A stretch of 64,000 nucleotides of DNA from Candidatus Altimarinota bacterium (GTDB taxonomy: Bacteria > Patescibacteriota > Gracilibacteria > UBA4473). The position numbers were made by a program, and so were the translations under genes. Shown here piece after piece: positions 34,391-43,081 of this stretch (the stretch's first letter is position 1; each line of letters opens with the position of its first letter). Under the pieces are notes generated by a model. It did not search any database and had not been told where the DNA came from. It was given only the letters and a program-made list of their open reading frames with translations. Where the stretch lies: positions 124,001-188,000 of the forward strand of contig JAIPJB010000003.1 in assembly GCA_021734395.1 (NCBI GenBank). Reading direction: 5' to 3'.

Positions 34391-35794
34391 CTAAAACGTT
34401 CGTATCTGAACCGCCGGCATGAGTGCTTCTCCCACCAAAATATCAGACAGCAAGACATATTTTTTCTTTTTCAGTTCTGGTTTTTTGCCAAGAATAACTT
34501 TAACGGCCTGTTCAATAGTTTTTTCCGGATCTTCAGAGAAATGTACCAGAAAAGATTCTGTCCCCCATAAAATCTCACACTGACGAGCCGTTGAAGCCTG
34601 ATTTGTCACTGCAAATATCGGGGATCGAGGACGAAACGCTGCCATGAGATTCGCCATATAACCAGTTTTAGTGACCACCACAATTCCAGCTATATCATCC
34701 AAATCTTCAGCTGCTGTTCCAGCATTTTTGCAGAATTCACTGCGCTCATCGGTTGGTTCGACTTTCCGGATAGCTCTTTTGCGCAGATAATTCGTTTCTG
34801 TCTCTATCGCAATATCATGCATCGCTTGTACGGCCTTGAGTGGAAATTCTCCCATAGCGGTTTCTCCCGACAGCATGATCGCATCATTTCGCTGCCAAAC
34901 CGCCGCAAAAACATCTGATACTTCCGCCCTGGTCGGAATCGGACTGCGAGACATGGATTCCAGCATCTGTGTCGCGACAATGGAAAATTTCTGATATCGA
35001 CCTGCCATCTGAGCCATTTCCCACTGCAGAAGCGGCACCTGGGTAAAGGGAACTTCTGCCCCCAAATCTCCTCGTGCCACCATAATCCCGTCTGAGGCTT
35101 CAAAAATTCCCGCTAAATGCTTGGTCGCATCGAGTGTTTCAATTTTTGCAATGACGGAAATATCGGCTTTTTCTTTTCGAAGAAATTTTTTGACGGTTTC
35201 AATCTCTCTGGGCCCCCGTACGAAAGAAAGTGCCAAAAAGTCTACTTTTTTCTCTATTCCAAATCGGATATCATTCCAGTCTTTTTCTGTAAGAGAATCC
35301 AGCGAAACATCTTTTCCGGGAAGATTTAAATGCCGACGGGATCCCAACGTGCCGCCATCCAATACCTCACACACTACATTTTTACCCTGTATTTTTTTGA
35401 CCTGAAGAGTCATAAGTCCGTTATCAACTAAAACCCGATCCCCTTCTTCCACATCATGGATAAAGGCATCATAATTGACGGTTATTTTTTCGAGTTCTTC
35501 CGAACGCCCATGCTCCACAGTCAGAATAATTTCCTGCCCTTTGCGCAATTCTATCGGGACACGCAAATCCCCCGTACGGATTTCTGGACCTTTGGTGTCC
35601 AACATCACCGCACAATGCCGTCCTGTTTCCTGATTGAGACGAGAAATACGATCCATGACATTTCCATGCCACTCGTGAGTTCCATGAGAAAAATTGAGTC
35701 GAAAAACATTCACTCCGGATTCTGCCAACAAGCGGAGCATCTCATAACTCTCTGTTTTGGGACCAATCGTCGCAACTATTTTAGTTCGTCTCAT
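34391..35794 (-). CDS. pyk: Pyruvate kinase
   Basis: 467 residues. It makes pyruvate and ATP from PEP and ADP in glycolysis. Visible are TKIVATIGPKTESYEML, VFRLNFSHGTHEWH, MLDTKGPEIRTGDL, the small B domain, LSFVRGPREIE, VIAKIETLDATKHL with the catalytic Lys, MVARGDLGAEVP, and DAIMLSGETAMGEFPLKAV. The C-terminal domain is present, so allosteric control is possible. With pckA at 23.5 kb the window codes both a PEP-making and a PEP-using enzyme. A TACAAT box lies 16 nt upstream of the ATG. Confidence 0.96.
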   Translation of the reverse strand: MRRTKIVATIGPKTESYEMLRLLAESGVNVFRLNFSHGTHEWHGNVMDRISRLNQETGRHCAVMLDTKGPEIRTGDLRVPIELRKGQEIILTVEHGRSEELEKITVNYDAFIHDVEEGDRVLVDNGLMTLQVKKIQGKNVVCEVLDGGTLGSRRHLNLPGKDVSLDSLTEKDWNDIRFGIEKKVDFLALSFVRGPREIETVKKFLRKEKADISVIAKIETLDATKHLAGIFEASDGIMVARGDLGAEVPFTQVPLLQWEMAQMAGRYQKFSIVATQMLESMSRSPIPTRAEVSDVFAAVWQRNDAIMLSGETAMGEFPLKAVQAMHDIAIETETNYLRKRAIRKVEPTDERSEFCKNAGTAAEDLDDIAGIVVVTKTGYMANLMAAFRPRSPIFAVTNQASTARQCEILWGTESFLVHFSEDPEKTIEQAVKVILGKKPELKKKKYVLLSDILVGEALMPAVQIRTF

Positions 35795-35818
35795 GTTTGT
35801 ATGTGCTGTTATTGTAGA

Positions 35819-36193
35819 TTAGCCTTTGCGGGCTGACAAAAAAATAAATTCGACCAAAGCCAAAAAGACCGCCAGAAGCACTACTTCCAAAAGATCCAAA
35901 AAGCGAAAATACTGGAGCAATAAAATCCCCAGAACAAAAAATCCGGTTAAAATCCCCCGTCGAAGAGCGATCAAAAATGCTCGACTGGCGAGTTTTCGCC
36001 CCCGAAAAAGCTCCGCCCCAAAGAAGAACAAAAAAGTCATAAACGAAGAAATACCACAAAAAGCAGAAAGAAAAAAAGCAAAAAGAGCGATTATTTTTTG
36101 AGGTCCCAAAGGATCCAAATTGAGCAATGTTGTATATAAAATCCCTCCACTGAGCACAAAAACAATACCGGTCAAGAGAAAATTTTTGAGCAT
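35819..36193 (-). CDS. Small multi-pass membrane protein, unknown
   Basis: 124 residues with about four hydrophobic segments (LLTGIVFVLSGGILY, IIALFAFFLSAFCGISSF, GILTGFFVLGILLLQYF, LLEVVLLAVFLALVEFIFL) and basic loops (RGRKLASRAF). It is not recognised as a named family but is typical of small CPR membrane proteins. It starts 9 nt after the prepilin peptidase stop and is probably co-transcribed with it. A degenerate 21-nt palindrome spans its start. Confidence 0.7.
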   Translation of the reverse strand: MLKNFLLTGIVFVLSGGILYTTLLNLDPLGPQKIIALFAFFLSAFCGISSFMTFLFFFGAELFRGRKLASRAFLIALRRGILTGFFVLGILLLQYFRFLDLLEVVLLAVFLALVEFIFLSARKG

Positions 36194-36207
36194 TTTTTTT
36201 GTTCAGA
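36187..36207. repeat. Degenerate 21-nt palindrome at a gene junction
   Basis: TTGAGCA-N7-TGTTCAG, two mismatches, covering the start of the small membrane protein and the end of the prepilin peptidase gene. Confidence 0.4.
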
Positions 36208-36988
36208 GGATAAACGACAACCCAAAAAAATCAATATACCAATGCAATATTTTTTCCCCTGTATATAAAAAAAGAAGAAGTGCTGGCATAAGAAACGCAC
36301 CCATTGGAAGTGGTGTTTTTCGATCAGCCTGACCCGTACAAAGAAGTGGCAAAGCCACCAATAACCCGAATATATACGCAATAAAAAAGAGTACCAAGAG
36401 TTGCTGCCAGCCTACCAAAAGACCCGCGAAAAGCCCCAACTCCATATCTCCTGCTCCGACCCAAGGATTTTTTTTGTGGCGGGAGAGAAAATACTGAAAG
36501 GCATAAAAGAGGAATCCAATAACTCCTCCCAGTAAAAAATCAGACACTGGTGCATCACGGAAAAATATCCAGATAAAAGCCAATCCAATAGCCGGAAAAG
36601 AAATCCGACGATCTACTTCCAAAAAACGCAGATCGTAGACAAAAAGCACCAGTGTGAAAAAGACTGCTGTAAGAAGAGGCCAAAAAACATCTGTTGAATA
36701 AAATTTTTGAACAAAAATAAAAAATGAAGCTATAAAAACAAGCTCTGTTACTAGATAAAACCAAGATATTGATCGATGACAAAAAGCACATCGTCCGCGA
36801 TAAAACAGCCAGGAAAAAAAAGGGACTAACTGACGAACCCCCAACTTTTTTTGACAGGAGGGACAGCGTGATCGTCCCCAAAAAATACCTTTTTCCTCGA
36901 AATGAAGACGATGAACAAGGAGTGTTGTGAAACTTCCCAAGATACCCCCGACAAAAGCTCCCGCAATACCCGGAAAAATTGTATTCAT
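36203..36988 (-). CDS. Type IV prepilin peptidase / N-methyltransferase
   Basis: 262 residues from the ATG at 36988, which overlaps the holA stop as ATGA; the next upstream ATG at 36994 is less likely. It cleaves and methylates type IV pilin-like signal peptides in the membrane. GGILGSFTTLLVHR and the two Cys pairs (CPSCQKKL, CAFCH) mark the methylase part. FVYDLRFLEVDRRISFP and GAGDMELGLFAGLLVG hold the two catalytic Asp residues of the A24 peptidase. Its presence implies pilus or competence-pseudopilus genes elsewhere. Confidence 0.93.
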   Translation of the reverse strand: MNTIFPGIAGAFVGGILGSFTTLLVHRLHFEEKGIFWGRSRCPSCQKKLGVRQLVPFFSWLFYRGRCAFCHRSISWFYLVTELVFIASFFIFVQKFYSTDVFWPLLTAVFFTLVLFVYDLRFLEVDRRISFPAIGLAFIWIFFRDAPVSDFLLGGVIGFLFYAFQYFLSRHKKNPWVGAGDMELGLFAGLLVGWQQLLVLFFIAYIFGLLVALPLLCTGQADRKTPLPMGAFLMPALLLFLYTGEKILHWYIDFFGLSFIL

Positions 36989-37956
36989 TGACAAACGCGA
37001 AGGATAAACTTTTCAATAATCAATTCGAATTCTGACGCATCATCTGTCGAGATGGAAATTTTTCCCGTTTTGAGTTTTTGGTCGATCGAGAATAAATCAT
37101 CGTACATCATTTCTATTTTTTGCCGAGAAAAATGCTTTGTGAGGGGAAGTGTTTTTTGTACCACATACGGATGGAGCTTGGTCTGAGAAGTAATCTGGGA
37201 CGTCGACATATTTTTGTCTAGTCCATCACGAATCTGCGCATGGATTCGAACTTCTCGAACAATCATAGGAAAAATTTCATGGATGGTTGTTCCCGAATGC
37301 AGCAAATCATGAAATCGTTTCATTGCCCCTTGAACATTTTTTTTGCTCAAACTTTCTAAAAAATCCCATAAAACCGTATCTGGATGCGGAAGCGTGAGCT
37401 CCTTTATGAGTTTCTCTGAGATTTCATTTTCTCCGGCAGTCAGCATTTTTTCTATTTCTCGAGAAAGATTCCAGAGATTTGGTCCGCATCGACTGAGAAG
37501 CAATTGTGCATTCGCCCGAGAGATTTTTCCTTCTTTTTTTTGTGTATAATTTTCTATCCAACGAAGTGTCCCCTGCTCATCCAATGAAGGAAACTCTTCG
37601 ACCGATGCTTGTTCTCGTAAAAATTTCGTACTCTTAAGACGTTTGTCTAATTTTGGCTCTACGGCAAGGATCGTGCATTCCTGTTCATAATTTGGCAATC
37701 GGTCAAAAAAATTCTGCTTTTCAGCCTGCTCAAAATGATCTGAATTCCAAAAAGATTCCGTAATAATCAGGCGCTTCCCTCCGAAAAGGTTCGGCGTAAA
37801 ACACACATTTTCCAGATCAAAAAGTGATTTTTCTGTATCAAAAATCTCGATATTCCCTTCGGGATATTTTTTGGAAAACACTGATTTGTAGTACCGCAAT
37901 CTCTCTCCCAGGCGGAAGTCATCTTCTCCGGTCAGAAGTGTTAGATTTTTTATCAT
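36985..37956 (-). CDS. holA: DNA polymerase III delta subunit
   Basis: 323 residues. HolA opens and loads the beta clamp in the clamp-loader complex. The pattern is right for the diverged family: LTLLTGEDDFRLGERLRYYK at the start, SLFGGKRLIITE-like NLFGGKRLII, KLDKRLKSTKFL, and a helical C-terminal collar domain (FHDLLHSGTTIHEIFPMIVR, then LPLTKHFSRQKIEMMYDDL). 4-bp overlaps on both sides tie tsaE, holA and the prepilin peptidase gene into one operon. A 21-nt palindrome copy at 37330-37350 is read as L-S-K-K-N-V-Q. Confidence 0.9.
   Translation of the reverse strand: MIKNLTLLTGEDDFRLGERLRYYKSVFSKKYPEGNIEIFDTEKSLFDLENVCFTPNLFGGKRLIITESFWNSDHFEQAEKQNFFDRLPNYEQECTILAVEPKLDKRLKSTKFLREQASVEEFPSLDEQGTLRWIENYTQKKEGKISRANAQLLLSRCGPNLWNLSREIEKMLTAGENEISEKLIKELTLPHPDTVLWDFLESLSKKNVQGAMKRFHDLLHSGTTIHEIFPMIVREVRIHAQIRDGLDKNMSTSQITSQTKLHPYVVQKTLPLTKHFSRQKIEMMYDDLFSIDQKLKTGKISISTDDASEFELIIEKFILRVCQ
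37330..37350. repeat. 21-nt palindrome copy in holA
   Basis: TTGAACA-N7-TGCTCAA, one mismatch in the right arm; read as L-S-K-K-N-V-Q on the minus strand. Confidence 0.65.
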
Positions 37957-38405
37957 TGGAGAACTTTTATTTTTCTCATTCCGACTCCTACCCCGTAGTC
38001 AATTTTAATCGTAAAATGTGTTCCAGAAAAAGTCTGTCGAGCCTGAGGGCTAATTTTTTCTGGCCACTCGACCAGTTTCTGAAAACTGTCATCTTGAGCT
38101 ACTTCGTCAAATCCTCGAACAAAAAATTCCTGTGGATCAGCCAGGCGGTAAAAATCAAAATGTGCAAACTGCTGTTTTTCTCGCTTATATTCAGTCAGAA
38201 AAACATATGTTGGCGACGGTATCTCTTTTTCTACTCCCGCACAGCGAAGTATTTCTCGAATCAGAAATGTTTTTCCCGCCCCCAATCCCCCTTCAAAAAA
38301 CACGGTCCACGTTTTTTCCGGTGCTAAATACTGCTGATACAATTCACTCGCAAAACGCAGAGAAGCCTCATGATGGGAAATATTTTTCTGCAAAAGAGTT
38401 TTCAT
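37953..38405 (-). CDS. tsaE: tRNA threonylcarbamoyladenosine biosynthesis ATPase TsaE
   Basis: 150 residues. TsaE is the ATPase that works with TsaB and TsaD in making t6A37 of ANN-reading tRNAs. FFEGGLGAGKTFLIREIL carries the Walker A (39-46), IPSPTYVFLTEY follows, and FAHFDFYRLADPQEF plus LVEWPEKI complete the family pattern. It is first in the tsaE-holA-prepilin-peptidase operon. Confidence 0.95.
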   Translation of the reverse strand: MKTLLQKNISHHEASLRFASELYQQYLAPEKTWTVFFEGGLGAGKTFLIREILRCAGVEKEIPSPTYVFLTEYKREKQQFAHFDFYRLADPQEFFVRGFDEVAQDDSFQKLVEWPEKISPQARQTFSGTHFTIKIDYGVGVGMRKIKVLQ

Positions 38406-38453
38406 TTTTAAGAATTTCGAGTAGTATCCCGCGCGTTACAGTACCCCAAAAAA

Positions 38454-39011
38454 ATGAAAATTCAATTCCACGGTGAAAATTGTTTTTCGGTGCAAACCAA
38501 AGATGCCTCTTTTCTCTTCGACCCTTCTGGCTCTGCCCCCAGCAAAAAATATGATTTCGCAACCAACTCCGGTGCATTGGAGGAAAACACGAAAAAACTG
38601 ACCGATATAAAAAAAGTGCTCTCGCTCCCTGGAGAGTTCGAAATTTCAGGCATATTGGTGCGAGGATTTTATTCGCGACCAGAAAATGTCGTGTATAAAG
38701 TCACTGCTGATAATGTGTGTTTGGTGCATTTGGGATCATTGGAAAGTAAGCCTTCAACTGAATTCTTTGAAAAATTAGGCGAAAATGTTGATATTGTTTT
38801 TGTTTGTTTGAGCGAAAAATTCGGGGTCAAACAGGCAAAAGAAATGATCGAAACACTCGATCCGAGAATGACTTTAATAGGAGGTGATCAGTCCTTTTTT
38901 CCTAAAATGATCGAATCTGGCGCTCGTATGGCAGAAGAGGACGAAATAACGGTCACCCAAACGATGGTCGGAGAAGAAAAAACTGACATTCTGGTTCTTC
39001 CCCAGAAATAA
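38454..39011 (+). CDS. Metallo-beta-lactamase-fold-like protein lacking metal ligands
   Basis: 185 residues. The start MKIQFHGENCFSVQTKDASFLFDP and VLSLPGEFEISGILVRGFYS match the UlaG/UPF0173 branch of the MBL fold. The HxHxDH metal motif is absent, and the place where it should be reads SGALEENTKKLT, so hydrolase activity is unlikely. Similar shortened forms are frequent in CPR genomes. The promoter of the tRNA-Phe transcript lies immediately after its stop. Confidence 0.75.
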   Translation: MKIQFHGENCFSVQTKDASFLFDPSGSAPSKKYDFATNSGALEENTKKLTDIKKVLSLPGEFEISGILVRGFYSRPENVVYKVTADNVCLVHLGSLESKPSTEFFEKLGENVDIVFVCLSEKFGVKQAKEMIETLDPRMTLIGGDQSFFPKMIESGARMAEEDEITVTQTMVGEEKTDILVLPQK

Positions 39012-39013
39012 AA

Positions 39014-39041
39014 TTGACCTATCCCGCTCTTTTTCTACAAT
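39014..39041 (+). promoter_or_regulatory. Promoter upstream of tRNA-Phe
   Basis: TTGACC (39014-39019), 16-bp spacer, TACAAT (39036-39041). It would give a leader of about 125 nt before the tRNA. An inverted repeat CCTC-CGCTC (39043-39051) / GAGCG-A-GAGG (39092-39101) covers the expected start. Confidence 0.55.
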
Positions 39042-39171
39042 TCCTCCGCTCTTAAAGATGTTGAAAAACGCGAGTTTCACCAGAGTGGAACGAGCGAGAG
39101 GAGGTGTGACGAAGTATGGGAAGCTGTTGACGAAATCAACCGCGAACTCAAACGAAGTCCTCACCGATAAC

Positions 39172-39246
39172 GCCGCGGTAGCTCAGTGGTAGAGCAATGG
39201 ACTGAAAATCCATGTGTCGGTAGTTCAATTCTACCCCGCGGCACCA
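39172..39246 (+). tRNA. tRNA-Phe (anticodon GAA)
   Basis: Acceptor GCCGCGG / CCGCGGC, D-arm GCTCAGTGGTAGAGC, anticodon stem TGGAC-TGAAAAT-CCA giving GAA, T-arm GGTAG-TTCAATT-CTACC, discriminator A and encoded CCA. Confidence 0.95.
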
Positions 39247-39340
39247 TCCGACCACTCTTACAATCATCAAGGATAATCAAATATCAACGCAAGTAATTGA
39301 GTGAATATACTCAGCGAGTTCGAAGGACTATAATAAAAAC

Positions 39341-39589
39341 ATGAAGCATTTTTTCTACTTCGCTCGATGTAGCGATGGTTCTTTGTATGCGGGATATACA
39401 ACAAATATTCAAGAACGAGAGAAAACACATAATCAAGGAAAAGGAGCAAAATTTACTGCTGGGCGTCGTCCGGTAAAGATTATTTATTGGGAAGAATTCG
39501 AGACACAAAAAGAAGCGATGCAAAGAGAAATACACGTAAAAAAATGGAATCGAAAGAAGAAAGAAAAACTTCTACAAGAGAAGCTCTAA
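39341..39589 (+). CDS. GIY-YIG nuclease family protein
   Basis: 82 residues, a minimal GIY-YIG domain of the YhbQ type. FFYFARCSDGSLYAGYT carries the modified GIY...YIG strands, followed by the Arg-containing NIQEREKTHN, KGAKFTAGRRP and a Glu-bearing helix, ending in a Lys/Arg-rich tail. It may nick or bind DNA; the cellular role of such small proteins is not settled. A TATAAT box ends 6 nt before the ATG, suggesting a leaderless message. Confidence 0.9.
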   Translation: MKHFFYFARCSDGSLYAGYTTNIQEREKTHNQGKGAKFTAGRRPVKIIYWEEFETQKEAMQREIHVKKWNRKKKEKLLQEKL

Positions 39590-39623
39590 AGAAAGCATTT
39601 TTCGTCTTTTCCACAAGTATTGC

Positions 39624-39651
39624 TTGCTTTTTTTCTTTTTTTTTGTATAAA
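39624..39651 (+). promoter_or_regulatory. Promoter and structured leader of the cold-shock gene
   Basis: TTGCTT (39624-39629) and TATAAA (39646-39651), 16-bp spacer, give a leader of about 65 nt. The leader contains a 9-bp stem AAATAAATT / AATTTATTT near the start codon, which could make translation temperature-sensitive. Confidence 0.5.
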
Positions 39652-39721
39652 CAATACGCGTTCAAGGGTTTTGAAAATAAATTCCTACGATGCAAAATTT
39701 ATTTCCTAACCTCTTCTCAAC

Positions 39722-39919
39722 ATGAAAGGCTCTATTAAAAAGCTATTGAATGGATTCGGGTTCATTACTCCCGAAGGAGAATCGAAAGATGTTTTCTTTC
39801 ACGCCAACGATTTGAATGGTGTTGAATTTGAAAGTCTCAAAGAAGGTGACGTTGTTACCTTTGATATGGGCGAGTCCGACAAAGGACCAAAAGCTGAAAA
39901 CATTGCTCTCGCTTCCTAA
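39722..39919 (+). CDS. Cold-shock domain protein
   Basis: 65 residues, a single five-strand cold-shock domain that binds single-stranded RNA and DNA. RNP1 is GFGFIT and RNP2 is VFFHA; the opening [11 protein letters not shown] replaces the usual MxxGxVKWFN, with Leu where the aromatic Trp or Phe normally stacks on bases. This could lower affinity. It is a single gene with its own promoter, leader and terminator. Confidence 0.93.
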   Translation: MKGSIKKLLNGFGFITPEGESKDVFFHANDLNGVEFESLKEGDVVTFDMGESDKGPKAENIALAS

Positions 39920-39938
39920 TCACAGGAAGTTTACTCAC

Positions 39939-39967
39939 AAAACCGCTTGATATTTCAGGCGGTTTTT
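39939..39967 (+). terminator. Terminator of the cold-shock gene
   Basis: Stem AAAACCGC / GCGGTTTT with a 12-nt loop and a run of Ts. Confidence 0.75.
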
Positions 39968-39990
39968 TGAAATGCAAAAACCAGTCTTTA

Positions 39991-40011
39991 TTGAACAAAA
40001 AATTTGTTCAA
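39991..40011. repeat. Intergenic copy of the 21-nt palindrome
   Basis: Perfect arms TTGAACAAA / TTTGTTCAA around AAA, just after the cold-shock terminator and 46 bp before the MscS-type gene. It is the only copy lying wholly between genes. Confidence 0.9.
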
Positions 40012-40056
40012 TAGTTACATGCTTGCGCCAGACATTAAAAATATTATTATCGTGAT

Positions 40057-41421
40057 ATGAAATCTCGATTGGTAAGATTTTTTATTCTGCCGTTTGCAGT
40101 GGCTTTTCTGGTATTCGCTCCGCTCAATACTTCCGCCGCCCCATTTCTCTCCGCGACTTCCGAACCCGCCGCTGAACAAGGAGTTCGTGGCGCTTTCAGA
40201 GCACTCATAAAAGCGTGGGACGATCTCCAAACATTGCGCCAACAACTGACCACAAAACAGGTCAACCTAAACTTTGAAAAAAACTTTGACTTCCCCAGTC
40301 TCAAAGAAATCAGTCGTATTGATGAACAAATTGAAAAAAGACAAACTCTTCTCAAAGAAGGCGAACTGACACCGGAAAAAATCAGTGTTATCAAAGAAGA
40401 AATTCAAGCACTTCAACAAGAAAAAATTCCGTTCCAAAAAACATATGAAACCCGACAGGAAAAACAACAAAAAAACATTGTCATACTCGAAGAAGAAATT
40501 GAAGATATTCAGGAAGGAATCGAAAGACAAAGACAACTGATTCAAGCGCAAATCTCAAAAGTGCTCGAAAACGTTGCTTTTTTCTTGAGCATTATTTTGT
40601 TGCTTATTTTAGCTCGTTTCGGATTTGGAAAAATTATTTCACGACTCCAATTACACGACCAAAGAAAGCATGCTCTCCTAGGACTCAATCGCGCGATCTT
40701 TAATATTATCATCGGGATTTTTGTCATCGGCATTATCTTCTCCCAATTTGTTAATTTCCTTCCTTTTCTGGCATTACTCGGTACTGGGCTAGCTTTTGCG
40801 GTTCGGGATTCAATCTCTTCTTTTATCGGATGGTTTGCGATCGGAACTGATCGCGGATATCGAATAGGTGATATCATTCGTGTGGGAGAATCTCATGGCG
40901 AAGTACGAGAAGTAGGACCTTTTGTGACGGTTTTGTACGAATTATTAGATGGCGAAAAAACAGGAAAACTTATTTCTTTTCCCAATAAATTCATTTTCGA
41001 AGATGCGATTGTAAATTTCTCCCGCTGTTATCGACTGATACAGGAATATCTTTCCTTCCCTCTTTCAGCCGAGAGTGATATCGAAAAAGCAAAAACTATG
41101 CTTAAAAAAATCATTCAACAAAAGAACAAAAAGTCAGATGAGTTTGTAAAAAATATCAACACAAAACTTCAAAGAAATTATCATTTTACTGAAAATGAAC
41201 AAAAAATACGTATTTGGGTTGATATTGAAAATAACCAGCTCCAACTGCGAGCTCGGTACCTCGTAGATCTTGATCAGAAAGAAGAAGTTCGCACAGATAT
41301 TGTGGAATCATTTTTGAATCTCGTCGATAAAGAAAAGCAAATTAATCTTCTCGCTCAAGAGAAAACTCTTTTTTCTGCCGGAAAAGCAAAAAAAATAAAT
41401 CCTGAAGACATGCATCACTAA
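40057..41421 (+). CDS. MscS-family mechanosensitive channel with periplasmic coiled coil
   Basis: 454 residues. A signal peptide (about 1-27) is followed by a Glu/Lys/Gln-rich coiled coil (about 55-165), membrane helices at about 167-188 and 207-228, and the pore-lining helix with LLGTGLAFAVRDSISSFIGWF. The beta domain (YRIGDIIRVGESHGEVREVG, LISFPNKFIFEDAIVNFSR) and an alpha/beta tail follow. Such channels release solutes on hypo-osmotic shock. The pore helix lacks the regular Gly/Ala pattern of E. coli MscS, so gating may differ. CorA follows 6 nt later. Confidence 0.9.
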   Translation: MKSRLVRFFILPFAVAFLVFAPLNTSAAPFLSATSEPAAEQGVRGAFRALIKAWDDLQTLRQQLTTKQVNLNFEKNFDFPSLKEISRIDEQIEKRQTLLKEGELTPEKISVIKEEIQALQQEKIPFQKTYETRQEKQQKNIVILEEEIEDIQEGIERQRQLIQAQISKVLENVAFFLSIILLLILARFGFGKIISRLQLHDQRKHALLGLNRAIFNIIIGIFVIGIIFSQFVNFLPFLALLGTGLAFAVRDSISSFIGWFAIGTDRGYRIGDIIRVGESHGEVREVGPFVTVLYELLDGEKTGKLISFPNKFIFEDAIVNFSRCYRLIQEYLSFPLSAESDIEKAKTMLKKIIQQKNKKSDEFVKNINTKLQRNYHFTENEQKIRIWVDIENNQLQLRARYLVDLDQKEEVRTDIVESFLNLVDKEKQINLLAQEKTLFSAGKAKKINPEDMHH

Positions 41422-41427
41422 AACATT

Positions 41428-42486
41428 ATGAAAAAACACGCCTCTCTTTTTGCGCAAAAAACAGGACTCCCTCCAGGGTCCATTGTTTATACTGGTGACA
41501 TAACCAAAAAATCCAATATCCACATTTCTCGATATACTCAAAAAGAACACCATGCCCAAACACTTCGTGATGAAGACTCTTTTCCTGTACTAAAAAAGAA
41601 TTCCAACTTTTGGATTGCTGTCACCGGCGTAAGCGATGTCCAATTTTTGCGAGATATAGGAGATAAGTTCAAGCTTCATTCTCTGGTCTTGGAAGATATT
41701 GCGAATACTGGTCAACGATCAAAGATAGAAGCCTACGACGAATATCTTTTTGTCACACTCAAAAACTTTCAGCACGAAGGATCTTCTCGCACCATTAATG
41801 CACAACAAATCAGCCTCATTGTCGGTGACTCTTTTCTGTTGTCTTTTGAAGAAAGTGATAGTCAGTTATTCCACTTGCTCAGGAAAAGACTTGAAAATAA
41901 AAACAGCCGACTCCGTCAGCACGGGATCGCTTATTTGGCCTATAATATTTTGGACGTCATAGTAGATCACTATTTTTCCAGTTTGGAAATTCTGACCGAT
42001 CAAATCGAACATCTGGAGGAAAAAGTTTCCAAAAATCAGAGTCAAGTACTTCTCAATAAGATCCACCGCCTGAAAAATGAAGTTTTATCCTTTCGTAAAA
42101 TGACTATGCCGGTTTTGGAACTAGTGAAAAATTTTCGCGAGGAACTCGAAGGACGAGAAAAGAAAGTCGTTGATTTTTATCTGCGAGATCTGTATGACCA
42201 CTGTATCCAAGTAAACGAATTGAGTAAAACAGCTCTTGACAGTGTGCAGGGACTTTTTGAGCTTTATTTTTCTTTGGTCGGTACTCGAACCAATCGAATT
42301 ATGCAAACACTCACTCTTATCACGCTTATCTTCTTACCACTCACCCTTATTGCCGGAATCTACGGAATGAATTTTCAATACATGCCCGAACTTACCTGGA
42401 AGTGGGGATATCCTCTGGTTTTAGGAGGGATGGGAATACTTGGTTTGGGAATTCTGTGGACACTCAAACGAAAAAAATGGCTCTAA
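41428..42486 (+). CDS. corA: CorA-type divalent metal ion transporter
   Basis: 352 residues. A soluble alpha/beta N-terminal domain and long stalk helix are followed by two C-terminal membrane segments. The signature YGMN (GMN at 313-315) lies between them, after LITLIFLPLTLIAGI, and the protein ends with a basic tail (LKRKKWL). CorA imports Mg2+, and relatives handle Co2+, Ni2+ or Zn2+. It overlaps a convergent PH-domain gene by 4 bp. Confidence 0.95.
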   Translation: MKKHASLFAQKTGLPPGSIVYTGDITKKSNIHISRYTQKEHHAQTLRDEDSFPVLKKNSNFWIAVTGVSDVQFLRDIGDKFKLHSLVLEDIANTGQRSKIEAYDEYLFVTLKNFQHEGSSRTINAQQISLIVGDSFLLSFEESDSQLFHLLRKRLENKNSRLRQHGIAYLAYNILDVIVDHYFSSLEILTDQIEHLEEKVSKNQSQVLLNKIHRLKNEVLSFRKMTMPVLELVKNFREELEGREKKVVDFYLRDLYDHCIQVNELSKTALDSVQGLFELYFSLVGTRTNRIMQTLTLITLIFLPLTLIAGIYGMNFQYMPELTWKWGYPLVLGGMGILGLGILWTLKRKKWL

Positions 42487-42995
42487 TCATCATTCGATGA
42501 AGATTGGGTTCCAAAATCTCCAATAGCTTTTTCGAGCATACGCACATATTTTTCTGGATCGGGAATGTCCTGAAGTTTTATAGCAAATCGCGCATTTGAC
42601 ATATAGAGCTCAGCCGAAACCGTCCCGTATTTCAGGAGTCGCCCCAAAATACTGCGCTCCATGGTAACTGTTTCGACTTTTTCGAGTGAATAGGACTTCC
42701 TCTGCTGAAAAAGAACCCCTTGATAAAAAATGATTTCTTTACTGGTCAACTCATAATAGCGAAAAAACCAACGCATAAAAAGCGCCAAACTCCAAAAAAG
42801 CTGAACCGACTGCAAAACAAGAAAAAGAATAATTCCTCCCGATTTCAATGGAGCAGGACTCAGTGCATTCAGCTGCCACAAAAGAAGAAAATAAATCCCT
42901 ACAAAAAAAACCTGTAAAAGAACAATCTTAAAAATTACCAATACAACTGATGAGTGCAATGTCACTCCTGAAGAATGAAATATATTCTCATTCAT
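42483..42995 (-). CDS. Membrane-anchored bacterial PH-domain protein
   Basis: 170 residues. Two hydrophobic segments (about 18-42 and 54-78) are followed by a bPH2/YdbT-type domain: YYELTSKEIIFYQGVLFQQRKSY, then YSLEKVETVTMERSILGRLLKYG and ELYMSNARFAIKLQDIPDPE. The role of such proteins is unknown. A second copy with the same layout is at 49491-50021 on the other strand, so the pair flanks the metal cluster. Confidence 0.85.
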   Translation of the reverse strand: MNENIFHSSGVTLHSSVVLVIFKIVLLQVFFVGIYFLLLWQLNALSPAPLKSGGIILFLVLQSVQLFWSLALFMRWFFRYYELTSKEIIFYQGVLFQQRKSYSLEKVETVTMERSILGRLLKYGTVSAELYMSNARFAIKLQDIPDPEKYVRMLEKAIGDFGTQSSSNDD

Positions 42996-43081
42996 AAGGT
43001 GATGCTATCCTTCTTTTTTTGCTCACGCAAGGAAAACCCCGTCTGGAATAAAAAATTTCTCAATTTTTGAAGAATCTTTAT

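Noticed and set aside
36700-38130. Further palindrome copies near 36709 and 38116
   Set aside because: Only one arm (TTGAACAAA or CGAACAAA) is present and the second arm is missing.
39058-39192. A 44-codon frame running into tRNA-Phe
   Set aside because: No ribosome-binding site, no hydrophobic or domain pattern, and overlap with a structural RNA gene make coding unlikely.
39991-40011. The 21-nt palindrome as a LexA/SOS box
   Set aside because: The spacing GAAC-N9-GTTC does not fit GAAC-N4-GTTC boxes, and most copies lie deep within genes and not at promoters.
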